Source: DATEKX01 sp963726785 (GTDB lineage: Bacteria; Acidobacteriota; Blastocatellia; UBA7656). From it: a stretch of DNA of 64,000 nucleotides. Below the pieces are notes generated by a model. It was not told the DNA's origin and searched no databases. It worked only from the letters and a program-made list of their open reading frames with translations. Below, piece after piece: positions 1 to 9,172 of the stretch. Where the stretch lies: NCBI GenBank assembly GCA_963726785.1, contig CAVSDJ010000007.1, positions 1,736,001-1,800,000 of the forward strand, read 5' to 3'. Numbering within the stretch: position 1 is the stretch's first letter; the number at the start of each line of letters is the position of its first letter. The translations under genes and the position numbers were made by a program.

Positions 1-729
1 GAGTCTATCCAGCGACTCCGACAGCGGGTGAAAGGGCTGCGTAATCCGCACACGCGGGCTTGAAAGTTTGTTGAGCCAGGTGATAATGAAGGCATCGCGT
101 TCGATCAACTCGTAGATGCCGCGCAGAATCGTTTCAGCGAACCGAGTCCCCGCAGCAAACCCGTTGGAGAGAATTGGAACGAATCGTTCCTCCGGGTTAC
201 TCAGGCCATAGCCCGTCACTGCCAAGGTGGCCGGTATCAACCGCGGGACTAACTCTTCTTGCTCGATCTGATAGCAGGGAAGCCAATGAATTTCCAGCGC
301 GTCCCTATAACGAATATACGGGTATGAACACTGCTCATATTCCCACTCGCGTGGAAGTATGAACTCCTGCGGATGCACAGCAGAAGGCTGTAGCTTGAGC
401 CATGAGCCATAGACCAGCTTTTCAGTATCGGCATGAAAACCAAAGAGGCGTTCCGTTGCTTCGTAGACGCTGATCATAGCGGCTTCGGATTGACTCTCTA
501 ACGAGCAACCTTCACCGTAAAGTACACTCTTATAATCTGACACTGCCTGCAGCGCGGAAAGATGCTCATCTGTAACCGAGGTCCAATAAGCGAAAGCATA
601 CCGATGCGGGATACGGACGATTTGCTGCAAGATCGAAGAAAACTTCGGATGAATCTCGAAGGCGCTTTTTAAGTAGAAAGGCGGTCGAAATAAAACATCC
701 GACAGTGATTTCAACTGAGAGTGCGACAC
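1..729 (-). CDS. YcaO-family cyclodehydratase, C-terminus off window
   Basis: The visible 243 residues are the N-terminal part of a YcaO protein. These enzymes use ATP to activate peptide backbone amides and form azolines (or thioamides/amidines) on RiPP precursors. I see two family signatures: a GxG segment followed by an ExxER helix (G72, G74, E90, E93, R94), and the SNGFAAG block (188-194) leading into ELIER (E207, E210), which together make the ATP/Mg site. I chose the GTG at 727-729 because a GGAG Shine-Dalgarno lies 6 nt upstream, inside the 11-bp gap after the preceding peptide gene. The frame is open further upstream but has no ATG before residue 85. The pair is probably translationally coupled. 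YcaO assignment is strong. That the substrate is the adjacent peptide is inferred from position. Partner genes (E1-like, dehydrogenase, transporter) would lie left of the window. Confidence 0.88.
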   Translation of the reverse strand, partial: MSHSQLKSLSDVLFRPPFYLKSAFEIHPKFSSILQQIVRIPHRYAFAYWTSVTDEHLSALQAVSDYKSVLYGEGCSLESQSEAAMISVYEATERLFGFHADTEKLVYGSWLKLQPSAVHPQEFILPREWEYEQCSYPYIRYRDALEIHWLPCYQIEQEELVPRLIPATLAVTGYGLSNPEERFVPILSNGFAAGTRFAETILRGIYELIERDAFIITWLNKLSSPRVRITQPFHPLSESLDRL

Positions 730-740
730 ACGCGTCTCCG

Positions 741-959
741 TCAGCCCCTGATGGAAATAGTAGCTATCGGGGGCTGGATGCCGCCGCCGCCGCCACTACC
801 GCCACTACCGCCTTTACCGCCTTTACCCCCCTTACCGCCTTTAGGGGGCTTACCGCCGCCACCACCGCCACCGCCACCGCCCATAAATCTTGCAGGCGTT
901 TCGTAGTGGATCACAATATCTTCGTACCGAAAGGCTGTTTTCTTGTGATTATGTATCAT
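741..959 (-). CDS. Gly/Lys-rich putative RiPP precursor peptide
   Basis: A 72-residue peptide. The first 26 residues form a mixed, leader-like part containing YEDIVIHYETPARF. Then come ten consecutive Gly, KPPK, a run of GGK units, GGSGGS, five Gly, and a tail ending ATISIRG. The ATG at 957-959 has a near-ideal GGAGGTGA Shine-Dalgarno 8 nt upstream. A GTG three codons earlier overlaps that site and is unlikely. The gene ends 11 bp before the YcaO start. The poly-Gly stretch followed by Gly-Ser repeats recalls microcin B17 precursor (a known YcaO/oxazole substrate), but there is no Cys, and the only obvious modifiable residues are two Ser in the repeat and Thr/Ser near the C-terminus. The function is inferred from context. 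It could also be an unmodified low-complexity peptide. Confidence 0.65.
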   Translation of the reverse strand: MIHNHKKTAFRYEDIVIHYETPARFMGGGGGGGGGGKPPKGGKGGKGGKGGSGGSGGGGGIQPPIATISIRG

Positions 960-1062
960 AGGCGTCACCTCCAGAAGATGATCCGGTTAGATTAAGATGA
1001 CAAACTATCTTAGCTGAAGGCGTATACCATTCAGTTATTAGAGCTACGCCCAAGAGAATATT

Positions 1063-1188
1063 TCACCAATCCTCTCTTGCCGTCAAGCCGACTTCTTCAA
1101 GGTTTGGCTTTCGTTTTTTGATAGCATCTAACGCCAGCCCGTGTGAAGAACTGATCAGCGATGCGAAAGGTTGTTCGTAGCCTTCCAC
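1063..1188 (-). CDS. Short 41-aa ORF, possible gene remnant
   Basis: A GTG-initiated frame of 41 residues containing SLISSSHGLALDAIKKRKP and ending in REDW. Composition looks protein-like (amphipathic, Lys/Glu-rich), but there is no clear Shine-Dalgarno and I do not recognise it. It sits upstream of the Gly-rich peptide gene on the same strand. It may be the tail of a decayed gene, or chance. The rest of the 960-1237 gap holds nothing else I can identify. Confidence 0.2.
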   Translation of the reverse strand: MEGYEQPFASLISSSHGLALDAIKKRKPNLEEVGLTAREDW

Positions 1189-1237
1189 TGCATGCTGATG
1201 TTATGCAGCCATCGGGAAGTACATCATACTCTTTCGA

Positions 1238-3310
1238 CTAGTGCGAGGTGGGAACAGGGCGGGCTTTTATACTCGGATCTCCTGTAGGCGGCGGCGCGTG
1301 ATCTACTTTTGCAGGCGGCCCCATCAATTCAGTGAAAATCGGTTTCAACGCATCCGCCCACACCTGATACCCTTTGACATCCAGGTGCAGTCCGTCTCGA
1401 TTAGCCATGCCTTCAAACAACTTGCCGTCTTTGTCGGCCAGCTTGTCGTTGATGTTCAAGTACCTGATCTTTTTCCCGTCAGCGAATTTCGCGATCCGGT
1501 CGTTGACCTCGTTTATGATTGGCATCACGGCCATGTTGTCGTTGCGGGGAGTAATTCCCATTAGCACAATCGTGGCACCCGCGGCCTTCTGCCGGCAGAT
1601 GTCCAAAATGACCTTGATTCCCCTGACGATGTCGGCGACTCTCGCGTCTTCGTTTCCTTCAGGAGACTTGTTGCCGACATTGTTGGTGCCAGCTAGTAGA
1701 ACGATGACTTTGGGATTGACGTTATCCAGTTCCCCGTTGTTCAGCCGCCAAAGAATGTTTTGTGTGGTGTCGCCGCCCCATCCGAAATTGGCAGCATTCC
1801 AGCCAAAGAAATTCTGACGCCAGTTCGCCAGAAACTCTTTGTACTGGTCATCACTGGTTCCCCATCGTCTGGTGATTGAGTCGCCTTCAAAATAAACGTC
1901 AATGCCGCCCTTCCTGGCTTTCTCCAACAACTGAGTATGCGCGATCAGAGAGTTCTGGTCGGTTCGGGGAGTCGGCTGGTCTGCCTCTGACCAAACGGTT
2001 GCGGCGGAGCGAGCATTAGGTTTGATTTCGCCGCCCTGAACAAGCGTGTTCAGCCATTGCGCCGAGCGGCTGGTAAACGGGCGTTGCTGTTCCGGCGTGG
2101 CAAGATGGTTGTGCGGAGAATCAATCATCGGGACAGCTTCTTTAGGCCCTTGAATTTGATTGAAAGCTATCCAGATTCCAACCGGCGGAGTTACTGTATC
2201 AACAAAGCCGATGGCAACCAGAGCGGGAACCTTTATGTGAGAGGCGAAATTGACCGCGTCAAAATAGAGCGCCGTCTGCATGATCTTTGGATTATTTGAA
2301 GGCCAGTTCGGGTAGCCCGATGCACGGCCATGCATCGACCCGTTAGAGTCGCAACCCGCAGGTTCGTTAACGATGACGTGCGTTATTTTCGGATTGAGGC
2401 CCGCGACGCACATGCTCTGCTGGCCGCCCATACTCGTTCCCATGACGACAAGCGTCTTGCCATCCCAATCTGTCCGACTCGCCACATAATCCACAGCGCG
2501 ATAATCAGCCAGATACATTTGCAGGAAATAGTTCTTGTCCCTGTCGTCACGACCGATTGACTCGTAATGCTTAAGCTCCTCGGGAAGCGCGGCGTAGTAC
2601 GACTGCGGCTGATCCGGCAACACGTTGTGAGGTTCGATGTTCAGCGTGAGCCAGCCTTCGGCAGCGCGGTCTGTGACCCACTGTTTTTGCAGCGGATAAG
2701 GAGGGCTGGCCCATTGGAAAATAACCAGTGCTGGAAACTTCCCTTGCTTTTTAGGCTTGGCCAGTTGCCCGTAGACGTGCGCGCCATTGATATTGTCCAT
2801 TTTGATCGTAGCGTATTCGACATCGGGTTTGCCGCTGTCTGAGGGAGTGAGGACGGCGTTCTGCGGAATCTTCTTAAGCATTTTAATTTTAGAGTCCCAG
2901 AACCTGTCAAAGTCCGCCGGACGGGGAACCGAAGGCCGCAGTTTTTCCGGTGCGACAGCCGCGCCAACTGCCATGCCTTTGCCCGAATCACCGCGAGATG
3001 AAATTTGAACATAGATCATGGCCGGCTCATCCATCGTGATTTCAATGTTGGTACGGCCTGCCGAAAAATCCAGACTGCCAGTCTTAATTATGTCCTGATT
3101 GTTTTTCTTGATGGCGTAGTCGTAGTCGCCAGTCGAAACAGCGCCCTGTGGCAAGCTGGCTGTCCAACCAACTTTTTCGCCAACGCCGTAAATGCCGCTT
3201 GCTTTATAGGGAGTGAGCGTTAGCTGTTGCGCCGAACACAGGCACGCGGCTGCCAGCAAGCAGATCAAGGCAGCGATGATTTTGGGAGCTAAATGTCTTC
3301 GAGCATGCAT
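1238..3310 (-). CDS. Secreted two-domain esterase: AXE1-type alpha/beta hydrolase fused to SGNH hydrolase
   Basis: A 690-residue exported protein; the first ~27 residues are a signal peptide ending SAQQ. Residues ~100-425 match the acetyl-xylan-esterase (CE7/AXE1-like) alpha/beta hydrolase fold, with the nucleophile elbow GTSMGG (S293). Residues ~465-670 are an SGNH/GDSL hydrolase: GDSIT (S478, block I), GWGGDT (block II Gly), AGTNN (block III Asn) and DGLHLD (H642, block V). Both catalytic sets look intact, so the protein could remove acetyl groups from plant or microbial polysaccharides at two kinds of site; the substrate is inferred. It lies 17 bp downstream of the ADOP permease gene on the same strand and may be co-transcribed. 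The start at 3310 has AGGA very close to the ATG. Confidence 0.85.
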   Translation of the reverse strand: MHARRHLAPKIIAALICLLAAACLCSAQQLTLTPYKASGIYGVGEKVGWTASLPQGAVSTGDYDYAIKKNNQDIIKTGSLDFSAGRTNIEITMDEPAMIYVQISSRGDSGKGMAVGAAVAPEKLRPSVPRPADFDRFWDSKIKMLKKIPQNAVLTPSDSGKPDVEYATIKMDNINGAHVYGQLAKPKKQGKFPALVIFQWASPPYPLQKQWVTDRAAEGWLTLNIEPHNVLPDQPQSYYAALPEELKHYESIGRDDRDKNYFLQMYLADYRAVDYVASRTDWDGKTLVVMGTSMGGQQSMCVAGLNPKITHVIVNEPAGCDSNGSMHGRASGYPNWPSNNPKIMQTALYFDAVNFASHIKVPALVAIGFVDTVTPPVGIWIAFNQIQGPKEAVPMIDSPHNHLATPEQQRPFTSRSAQWLNTLVQGGEIKPNARSAATVWSEADQPTPRTDQNSLIAHTQLLEKARKGGIDVYFEGDSITRRWGTSDDQYKEFLANWRQNFFGWNAANFGWGGDTTQNILWRLNNGELDNVNPKVIVLLAGTNNVGNKSPEGNEDARVADIVRGIKVILDICRQKAAGATIVLMGITPRNDNMAVMPIINEVNDRIAKFADGKKIRYLNINDKLADKDGKLFEGMANRDGLHLDVKGYQVWADALKPIFTELMGPPAKVDHAPPPTGDPSIKARPVPTSH

Positions 3311-3327
3311 GTCCTAATCTATACCTG

Positions 3328-5781
3328 TCATTCGCACCGCAGCGCAATCATTGGGTCTACTTTTGTCGCGCGTCGCGCAGGAATGTAGCACGCCGCGAGC
3401 GCCACACTGCCGAGCAACAATGCGATTCCGGCAAATGTTATCGGGTCGGTCGCATTCACTCCGAACAGTAGACTCGATATTACTCGTGTTAATGCAAAGG
3501 CCGCCCCCAGTCCAATCACCAACCCGATCAGCGTCAGCCTCACGCCCTGCCCGATGATTAGCTTCAGGACTGCGCCTGCTTGCGCGCCGAGCGCGATGCG
3601 AATGCCGATTTCGTTTGTACGTTGATTCACTGAGTACGAAATCACGCCGTAAATTCCGAGCGATGCGAGAATCAACGCGAGAATAGCGAAACCGGCTAGC
3701 AGCATAGTGATGAAACGCCTGGGCGAAACCGCCTTATCGACTATATGCTCCAGAGTTTGAAAGTCGCTGGCCGGTAAATCCGAATCGATACTTTCGAGAG
3801 CTGTTCTAACACTTGGAACGAGCGACTGCATAGGCATCTTTGCTCTAACGACCAGATCCATTGACCCCGCGCCATTTTGTATGACCGGCAGATACATTTC
3901 CAGGCCCGCCTCTTTTTCCAAAGCGCTGTGCCGCACGTTGCCGACAACTCCCACAACCTGCCACTCATTGCGCCCGAGCAGTGCGATCTGACCTAGAGGG
4001 TCGCGATCAGGCCATAACCGCTCGGCCATCGTTTCGTTGATTACTAACACTTTCTGGCTTTCGGCGGTGTCGCGCGCGGTGAACTCACGCCCGGCAAGCA
4101 GCGGAATTTTCATTGTCCGTATGTATCCGGGGTCTATTATGCGCGGATAGGCAATCGGAAAAGTCTCGGGAGTATAAGTTACGCCCTTAGCTCGAACTCC
4201 CCATGTTCGATTGCGGCCCAGAGGCAAAGCGTCAGTCAAACCCGCAGACTCGACTCCGGGAATTGCTTCGACCTTGCGAACCAGTTCTTCGCGAAAAGCG
4301 TTTTGTTGCGCGGGCGTTTCATACTTCTGGCCCATCTCTATGCGCCAGGCGGCGGTCTGTTCGGGGCGGAAGCCCGGATCAACGTCGAGCAGTCGTAAGA
4401 AGCTCCGAATCAGCAACCCTGTGCTGACCAGGAGAATGCAAGCGAGCGCAACTTCCGAAATTACCAGCGTGCTGCGAATCCATGCGCCGCGCCCGCCTTC
4501 GCTTGAGCCGCGACTCGAATCCTTGAGACTCTCGTGCACATCCCATCGCGAGACCTGAAGCGCAGGCGCGATTCCGAAAAGCAATCCCGTAACGAACGCA
4601 GCCAGTATTGTGAAAACCAGCGCCGTCGTGTCTATGCGCACAGTCTGCAAGAGAGGGATACTGATAGCGTGAGTGGCAGCAAGCAATCGTGTCGCAATGA
4701 AAGCAAGAGGCAGTCCGAGCGCCGCGCCGCAGCCTGCAAGCAAGAGGCTTTCGGTCAACATCTGGCGGATCAATCGTGAACGGTCGGCCCCAAGCGCGAT
4801 GCGAACCGCGATCTCCTTGCGCCGCGAGGTCGCTCGGGCCAGCAGGAGATTTGATAGATTGGTGCAGGCGACAAGCAATACGCAGCCGACGGCGCACAAA
4901 AGCACAACAAACGCAGGTCGAAACCGTCCGCTGATCTGTTCCTGCAAACTCGTCAGCAGAGCGCCATTCCGGTTCCGCTCAGGGTGAGCTTGTTGCAATT
5001 CAGGGGTGATCAAATCGAACTCGGCTTGCGCGCTCTGAATCGTAACGCCCGGCTTCAACCGCCCGACCACTGCGAGCGTGTTCCCCCAGCTATTCGTCTC
5101 CTCGCAGATTGGAAAAGGGACCAGCATGTCAATCTGAGAACCCGGAGAAAATACGGACCCGAAGTCGAATGATGCCGGAAGCACTCCGACCACCGTAGTG
5201 GGATTGTTGTTGAGCGTGATCGTACTTCCGATGACTGTCGGATCAGCGCCGAAGCGCCGCTCCCAAAAACTGCGTGTCAGAAGCGCAGCCCCCCTCCCGT
5301 TCCATACGCATTCTTCATCTACAAATCCCCGGCCCCGCTCAGGACTGACTCCGAGCAGGTCGAGAAAATTCTGCGATATGCCGACTCCTCTGAGGCGTTC
5401 GGGTTCGCCGCTCCCTGTGAGTGTATAACTATTGTAATCAAAGAAGGCGAAGTAGGCGGCCATGTCCTCGAATGACTGATTCAACGTGCGCCAGTCGGAA
5501 TAATGCCCGACCTGCGTGGTGACGCTCGACAGGCTTCCTTCCGCCGCCGCCAGGTTGCTGGCCGACCCTTTATCAGCGGTGCGATTGCTCGAAATCCACA
5601 CCAGACGGCCCGGGTCTCGGAACGGGAGAGGTCGTAAGAGCAGGGCGTTGACGACACTGAAAACGGCTGTGTTAGCCCCAATGCCCAGCGCCAGCGTTAT
5701 AACGGCTATAAAAGTAAATGCCGGTTTCTTCACTAGCATTCGCGCGCCGAACCGCAGGTCTTGTCTCAGAGATTCCATCAT
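3328..5781 (-). CDS. ADOP-type MacB/FtsX ABC transporter permease
   Basis: A duplicated permease of the ADOP kind, abundant in Acidobacteria. An N-terminal stretch (SLRQDLRFGARML) precedes the first transmembrane helix (TFIAVITLALGIGANTAVF). A periplasmic MacB-type domain and an FtsX block of three helices (~285-400) follow, then a second periplasmic domain (~440-660) and a second FtsX block (~690-810). There is no ATPase domain and no ATPase gene adjacent. I placed the start at the ATG pair at 5776-5781 because GGGAGG lies just upstream. The longer frame to 5850 adds 23 residues without a better ribosome site. Proteins of this type are thought to move substrates across the envelope or act as mechanotransmitters; the substrate is unknown. 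Confidence 0.9.
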   Translation of the reverse strand: MMESLRQDLRFGARMLVKKPAFTFIAVITLALGIGANTAVFSVVNALLLRPLPFRDPGRLVWISSNRTADKGSASNLAAAEGSLSSVTTQVGHYSDWRTLNQSFEDMAAYFAFFDYNSYTLTGSGEPERLRGVGISQNFLDLLGVSPERGRGFVDEECVWNGRGAALLTRSFWERRFGADPTVIGSTITLNNNPTTVVGVLPASFDFGSVFSPGSQIDMLVPFPICEETNSWGNTLAVVGRLKPGVTIQSAQAEFDLITPELQQAHPERNRNGALLTSLQEQISGRFRPAFVVLLCAVGCVLLVACTNLSNLLLARATSRRKEIAVRIALGADRSRLIRQMLTESLLLAGCGAALGLPLAFIATRLLAATHAISIPLLQTVRIDTTALVFTILAAFVTGLLFGIAPALQVSRWDVHESLKDSSRGSSEGGRGAWIRSTLVISEVALACILLVSTGLLIRSFLRLLDVDPGFRPEQTAAWRIEMGQKYETPAQQNAFREELVRKVEAIPGVESAGLTDALPLGRNRTWGVRAKGVTYTPETFPIAYPRIIDPGYIRTMKIPLLAGREFTARDTAESQKVLVINETMAERLWPDRDPLGQIALLGRNEWQVVGVVGNVRHSALEKEAGLEMYLPVIQNGAGSMDLVVRAKMPMQSLVPSVRTALESIDSDLPASDFQTLEHIVDKAVSPRRFITMLLAGFAILALILASLGIYGVISYSVNQRTNEIGIRIALGAQAGAVLKLIIGQGVRLTLIGLVIGLGAAFALTRVISSLLFGVNATDPITFAGIALLLGSVALAACYIPARRATKVDPMIALRCE

Positions 5782-5935
5782 ATCCCCTCCCAAGGTTTTG
5801 CTACTATGCAGGCCGAGATTGAAAAAGCTGCCCCGCTCAGTAAATGGCACATATACTGAAAAGGTTTCATTTGATACTGGAAATATCTTCTACGATGGAT
5901 GAGTACACAGAGTTTCTGCGGGCGTTTTGTTTTTC

Positions 5936-7870
5936 TCAGTCCTGTGAATTCGCCGCCGCTTGTTTGAGCGTGATGATACGATTATCAAGCTCGTGGGTTA
6001 CATCAAGGATCTGCTTTAACTGCTGATAAGCGCCGGTCGGAAACAGTATTCGCCCGCCATCGCCAAATATGAAATCTCGTTTGTATACAAGCAGGCGTTG
6101 ATCTTTGGTAATGCCTATTCTCACATCGTATTTGCCAACGTTAGCCAGTGGGAACGCTCCGATAGATTCAGCGCGATCCAAAACGAACCCGACAGGCAAT
6201 TCAATCTCTACCTCGTCTTGTTCCTTCCACGGGTAATGGAAATAGATTTCATACTTGCGCTCGGTCGCTGAAAAACGAGGGCTTTTGCCGTACTGGAAAA
6301 AAGCTGGCTGGAATAATAAACGTTTCCCGGTTCGTTGCGCGTAACCCGGCACACGCACATGAAAAGAACAGACAGGCGGGTTGATCAGGTCATTGACGTT
6401 TTCTATACGGACGTTTGAAACTTCGGCTGTGCTCATCCGTAGTTTGATCTCCTGGCGCAAGGTCTGCTCGCGCTGCTCCGGCGAATCATACGCATTGTCG
6501 GCTTTCCTCTCAGCGGCAAAATGACCTCTATACTCTATGCTCACATCCCCTTCGAGCGTGCCGTCTTCGTTCAGGCGGAGCTTGGCCGTGCGCTTCAGAA
6601 GCGATTTTTCGGGCGGCGAGAGGGGCGTGAACTCGAATGATTCCATTCCATCGCCTATGATCAATGCGTTCTGTCCCTCTTCATTCCATAGCAGCATTCC
6701 GTAGGGAACAAATGCGCTCGCAGGATTAAAGAATCGCCATTTGTCATCCATTTTTACGGCTATGCTGCTGTTGTGCAGGAAGTATAACCGTAATAACGGA
6801 TCAGCAGTGCGAGCATCGAAAAAGATGTCATCGCGATTGGCGGTCTTCGCCAGACGCGCCTCGAATCCGGCTGCTATGGCCAGCGCGGCAAACAGCAAAT
6901 TGATATCCGAACCTGTTCCCGCTTCGTTCTTCAGCGTGTCGGTAGCTGTTTTGTTCGCTTTATACTTAGCGCGATCCAGGTCGGTAAACGCCTCGCTATC
7001 AATCCGCTTGATCCTTGAGCGGCAAAATTCAAAGATCAACCTGATTTTCTGCTCAGGGGTCGTCGAATTGCCCACGATTGTAGACACTGTTCTTCGCAAC
7101 TCGTTGGTTAACTCTGTGCTCGATTCGAAAGCCTCATACATTACCTTGTTTAACCCACGGGTGACTCCATAGGCCGTGAAATAAATGAGCATCCATGTTC
7201 GCACCTGATCTTTGGGCGGCATGTCCGGTTCTTCATGAAGACCGGGCATGTTTAACCTGCTCGTGCTGTAGAGATTCTTCTTCTCCTGCACAAAGCGCAG
7301 GTTCTCGCCATTGAAAGTCCTGGTGACCATAAGGCCGAAGGATTCGGGCGAAATTTTCAGAGAATACTTAACAAACTGAACAGGTATGTCTCGCTGGAAT
7401 TGCAGGCGGAGAAAGAATCTATCTTCGCGGACTTCGCGCCAGCGGTACTCAATGATGGCCTGCGGTTCAACTGAAGGCATGACAAAAGACTTGGCTCTTA
7501 TCTGAAGGTTGCTTCCTTTGGCAATAGTGCGTTCAAATATCGCATCCTTCTTCAGTTCGATAATCGTCCCATCAGCTTTGATAGTGCGTCCGGCAATGTC
7601 TTCGATTTTATCTTTGCCGATATACAGAAGCTCTACTTTACTTTGTGAATCTCTGCCACGTTCGGTAAAGATTTTAACGCGAATATAATGAGATAATGAC
7701 ACGCGCGACGAATCGAAATCCACAAGCACTTCCCAGAATATCGCCTCTGCATCAGCGTCTTTTTCGACCGCAGGAGCTTTGACCTGATCAATGGGCTTCC
7801 AACTTTTATCATCTGCAAGCGCGGGGACGGCTGCGATAAGAAAATAAGCAATGATTAATAAGCGTTTCAT
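5936..7870 (-). CDS. Secreted DUF3857 / transglutaminase-like domain protein
   Basis: A 644-residue protein with a signal peptide (cleavage near VPALA-DD), a DUF3857 beta domain over roughly residues 40-230 (it includes GRTIKADGTIIEL) and a transglutaminase-like middle around 270-400. The segment where papain-like transglutaminases carry their Cys reads TGSDINLLFAALAIAAG, so the usual C-x-D has Ser before Asp. I therefore expect no classical transglutaminase activity. The last third is beta-rich, as in other DUF3857 proteins. A GGAG site lies 8-10 nt before the ATG. Family function is unknown, probably periplasmic binding or scaffolding. Confidence 0.8.
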   Translation of the reverse strand: MKRLLIIAYFLIAAVPALADDKSWKPIDQVKAPAVEKDADAEAIFWEVLVDFDSSRVSLSHYIRVKIFTERGRDSQSKVELLYIGKDKIEDIAGRTIKADGTIIELKKDAIFERTIAKGSNLQIRAKSFVMPSVEPQAIIEYRWREVREDRFFLRLQFQRDIPVQFVKYSLKISPESFGLMVTRTFNGENLRFVQEKKNLYSTSRLNMPGLHEEPDMPPKDQVRTWMLIYFTAYGVTRGLNKVMYEAFESSTELTNELRRTVSTIVGNSTTPEQKIRLIFEFCRSRIKRIDSEAFTDLDRAKYKANKTATDTLKNEAGTGSDINLLFAALAIAAGFEARLAKTANRDDIFFDARTADPLLRLYFLHNSSIAVKMDDKWRFFNPASAFVPYGMLLWNEEGQNALIIGDGMESFEFTPLSPPEKSLLKRTAKLRLNEDGTLEGDVSIEYRGHFAAERKADNAYDSPEQREQTLRQEIKLRMSTAEVSNVRIENVNDLINPPVCSFHVRVPGYAQRTGKRLLFQPAFFQYGKSPRFSATERKYEIYFHYPWKEQDEVEIELPVGFVLDRAESIGAFPLANVGKYDVRIGITKDQRLLVYKRDFIFGDGGRILFPTGAYQQLKQILDVTHELDNRIITLKQAAANSQD

Positions 7871-8097
7871 GCCGTTTGATCTCCTCTTAATTAAATAAGA
7901 CGATAAATCGAAGTCATATTTGGCTTATTTATTGTTCAGTTAAATTTCATGCCGAGTTTTGTCAGCAATGGAAAGTTACAAGAGCGTGCTCGTCGGATAA
8001 AATCGCCTCAAAGTGGGACAGGTCACAAGGCGGGAATTGTAAGCCGGAAGTCTCAATCACGGGCATAACTTTATGTTAGGCGCGTGTCCGGCGCAAA

Positions 8098-8601
8098 TCA
8101 TTCGCAGCGCGTGATCTTCGACTTTACTTTGAACCTTACTTTAGTGGCATCCGAAATCTTTTCGGTCTGGATAATCTGAAAAGGTTGCGTAATCACCAGA
8201 ATCACTTTGCAAGGCAGATCGGGCGAGACTTCTTTGACATGAACTTTCAGCTTCTTGCCCGACTTCACCAGTTTGGTGATAGAAATATCGTATCCGCTTG
8301 AAGGCTGATTGCCTTGGAAAACTGCGATTACGCTATGCTCGTTGAAATCTATTTCAGGCGCGGGCGGTCTGGGGTAGCTGTTTGAGAGAGCCGCATCCCA
8401 AAGCATTTCCCACTCCTCGCGGGTCGTCACCACATAACTTATTTTTTCGGGATGACCGGACGCAAAATTCTTCGCTATGGTTTCAAACTCGGCTTTTCGT
8501 TCCAGTTCCTGACCCATAGCGGCAGTCGAGAGCAAAAAAAGAAGCGCTATTAAGCTTATAGAAAAATAAGCGGCTTTGGCTGTACGTATAGGACTTTTCA
8601 T
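8098..8601 (-). CDS. Exported PrcB C-terminal-domain-like protein
   Basis: A 167-residue protein with an N-terminal hydrophobic signal segment (SLIALLFLLSTAAMGQ) followed by a small beta domain. The pattern NQPSSGYDISI, then K-V-x-V-x-E and finally VITQPFQII, matches the PrcB C-terminal family (PrcB is a protease-complex-associated protein in Treponema). Two Cys (in DLPCKV and at the penultimate position) could form a disulphide. A GGAGAG ribosome site precedes the ATG. The role is unknown. The 227-bp gap between it and the DUF3857 gene shows nothing recognisable. Confidence 0.6.
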   Translation of the reverse strand: MKSPIRTAKAAYFSISLIALLFLLSTAAMGQELERKAEFETIAKNFASGHPEKISYVVTTREEWEMLWDAALSNSYPRPPAPEIDFNEHSVIAVFQGNQPSSGYDISITKLVKSGKKLKVHVKEVSPDLPCKVILVITQPFQIIQTEKISDATKVRFKVKSKITRCE

Positions 8602-8665
8602 GCGATCTCTCCTATACGTTCTTAAATGCTCAACGCTCGAATTACTCCAGAGGTTCGAGCATGTA

Positions 8666-9073
8666 TCATTCGTGACGCCACAGCAAACGGTCGAGGCTCC
8701 AGGAGCCTCCTCCGGCCACCGTCAGATAAAGGAACACGAAGCAGTAGGCAACGGCCAGTTCTCCTCTATTTTGTATCGTCCAGAACCCATGCGGCGCGTG
8801 CGACATGAAATAAGCTACGGCCATAAGCCCCGAAAGTATGAAAGCCACAGGGCGAGTGAATAGCCCCAGAAGTATGAACAGCCCGCCGAAAAATTCGAGC
8901 ACCCCGGCTATCCATATCATGGAAAACATCGAAGGCGCTGCCCATTGCTCAGGAGCCATGAACCCGAATAGTTTCTGCGCGCCGTGTTGGATGAAAAGAA
9001 AAGCTATGATGACGCGAAGGACGCTTAGCAGGCGCGGCACCCACTCCGAGTAGAATGAATTCAAATTAGCCAT
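8666..9073 (-). CDS. DoxX family inner-membrane protein
   Basis: A 135-residue protein with four predicted helices and the DoxX hallmark near the N-terminus (RVIIAFLFIQHGAQKLFGF, with GG(L)FILLGLFTR after helix 2). DoxX proteins are small quinone- or redox-linked membrane proteins of poorly defined function. Start ATG has GGAG 6 nt upstream. It lies 99 bp downstream of the YceI gene and two genes downstream of marR, a common grouping that suggests a MarR-controlled stress module. Confidence 0.88.
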   Translation of the reverse strand: MANLNSFYSEWVPRLLSVLRVIIAFLFIQHGAQKLFGFMAPEQWAAPSMFSMIWIAGVLEFFGGLFILLGLFTRPVAFILSGLMAVAYFMSHAPHGFWTIQNRGELAVAYCFVFLYLTVAGGGSWSLDRLLWRHE

Positions 9074-9172
9074 TGATTACTCCAAAAATTAGAAAGACCT
9101 TTCCCGCATCAGGCGCGCGCCACGCGCGCCTGATATTTGCTTTGCAGTGTGACGGGTGAGGCGGACGCTTGC

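Noticed and set aside
721..906. Plus-strand ORF coding for a poly-Pro/Leu peptide
   Set aside because: It is the antisense of the Gly/Lys codons of the peptide gene at 741-959, which has a strong ribosome site and a coupled YcaO gene on the minus strand.
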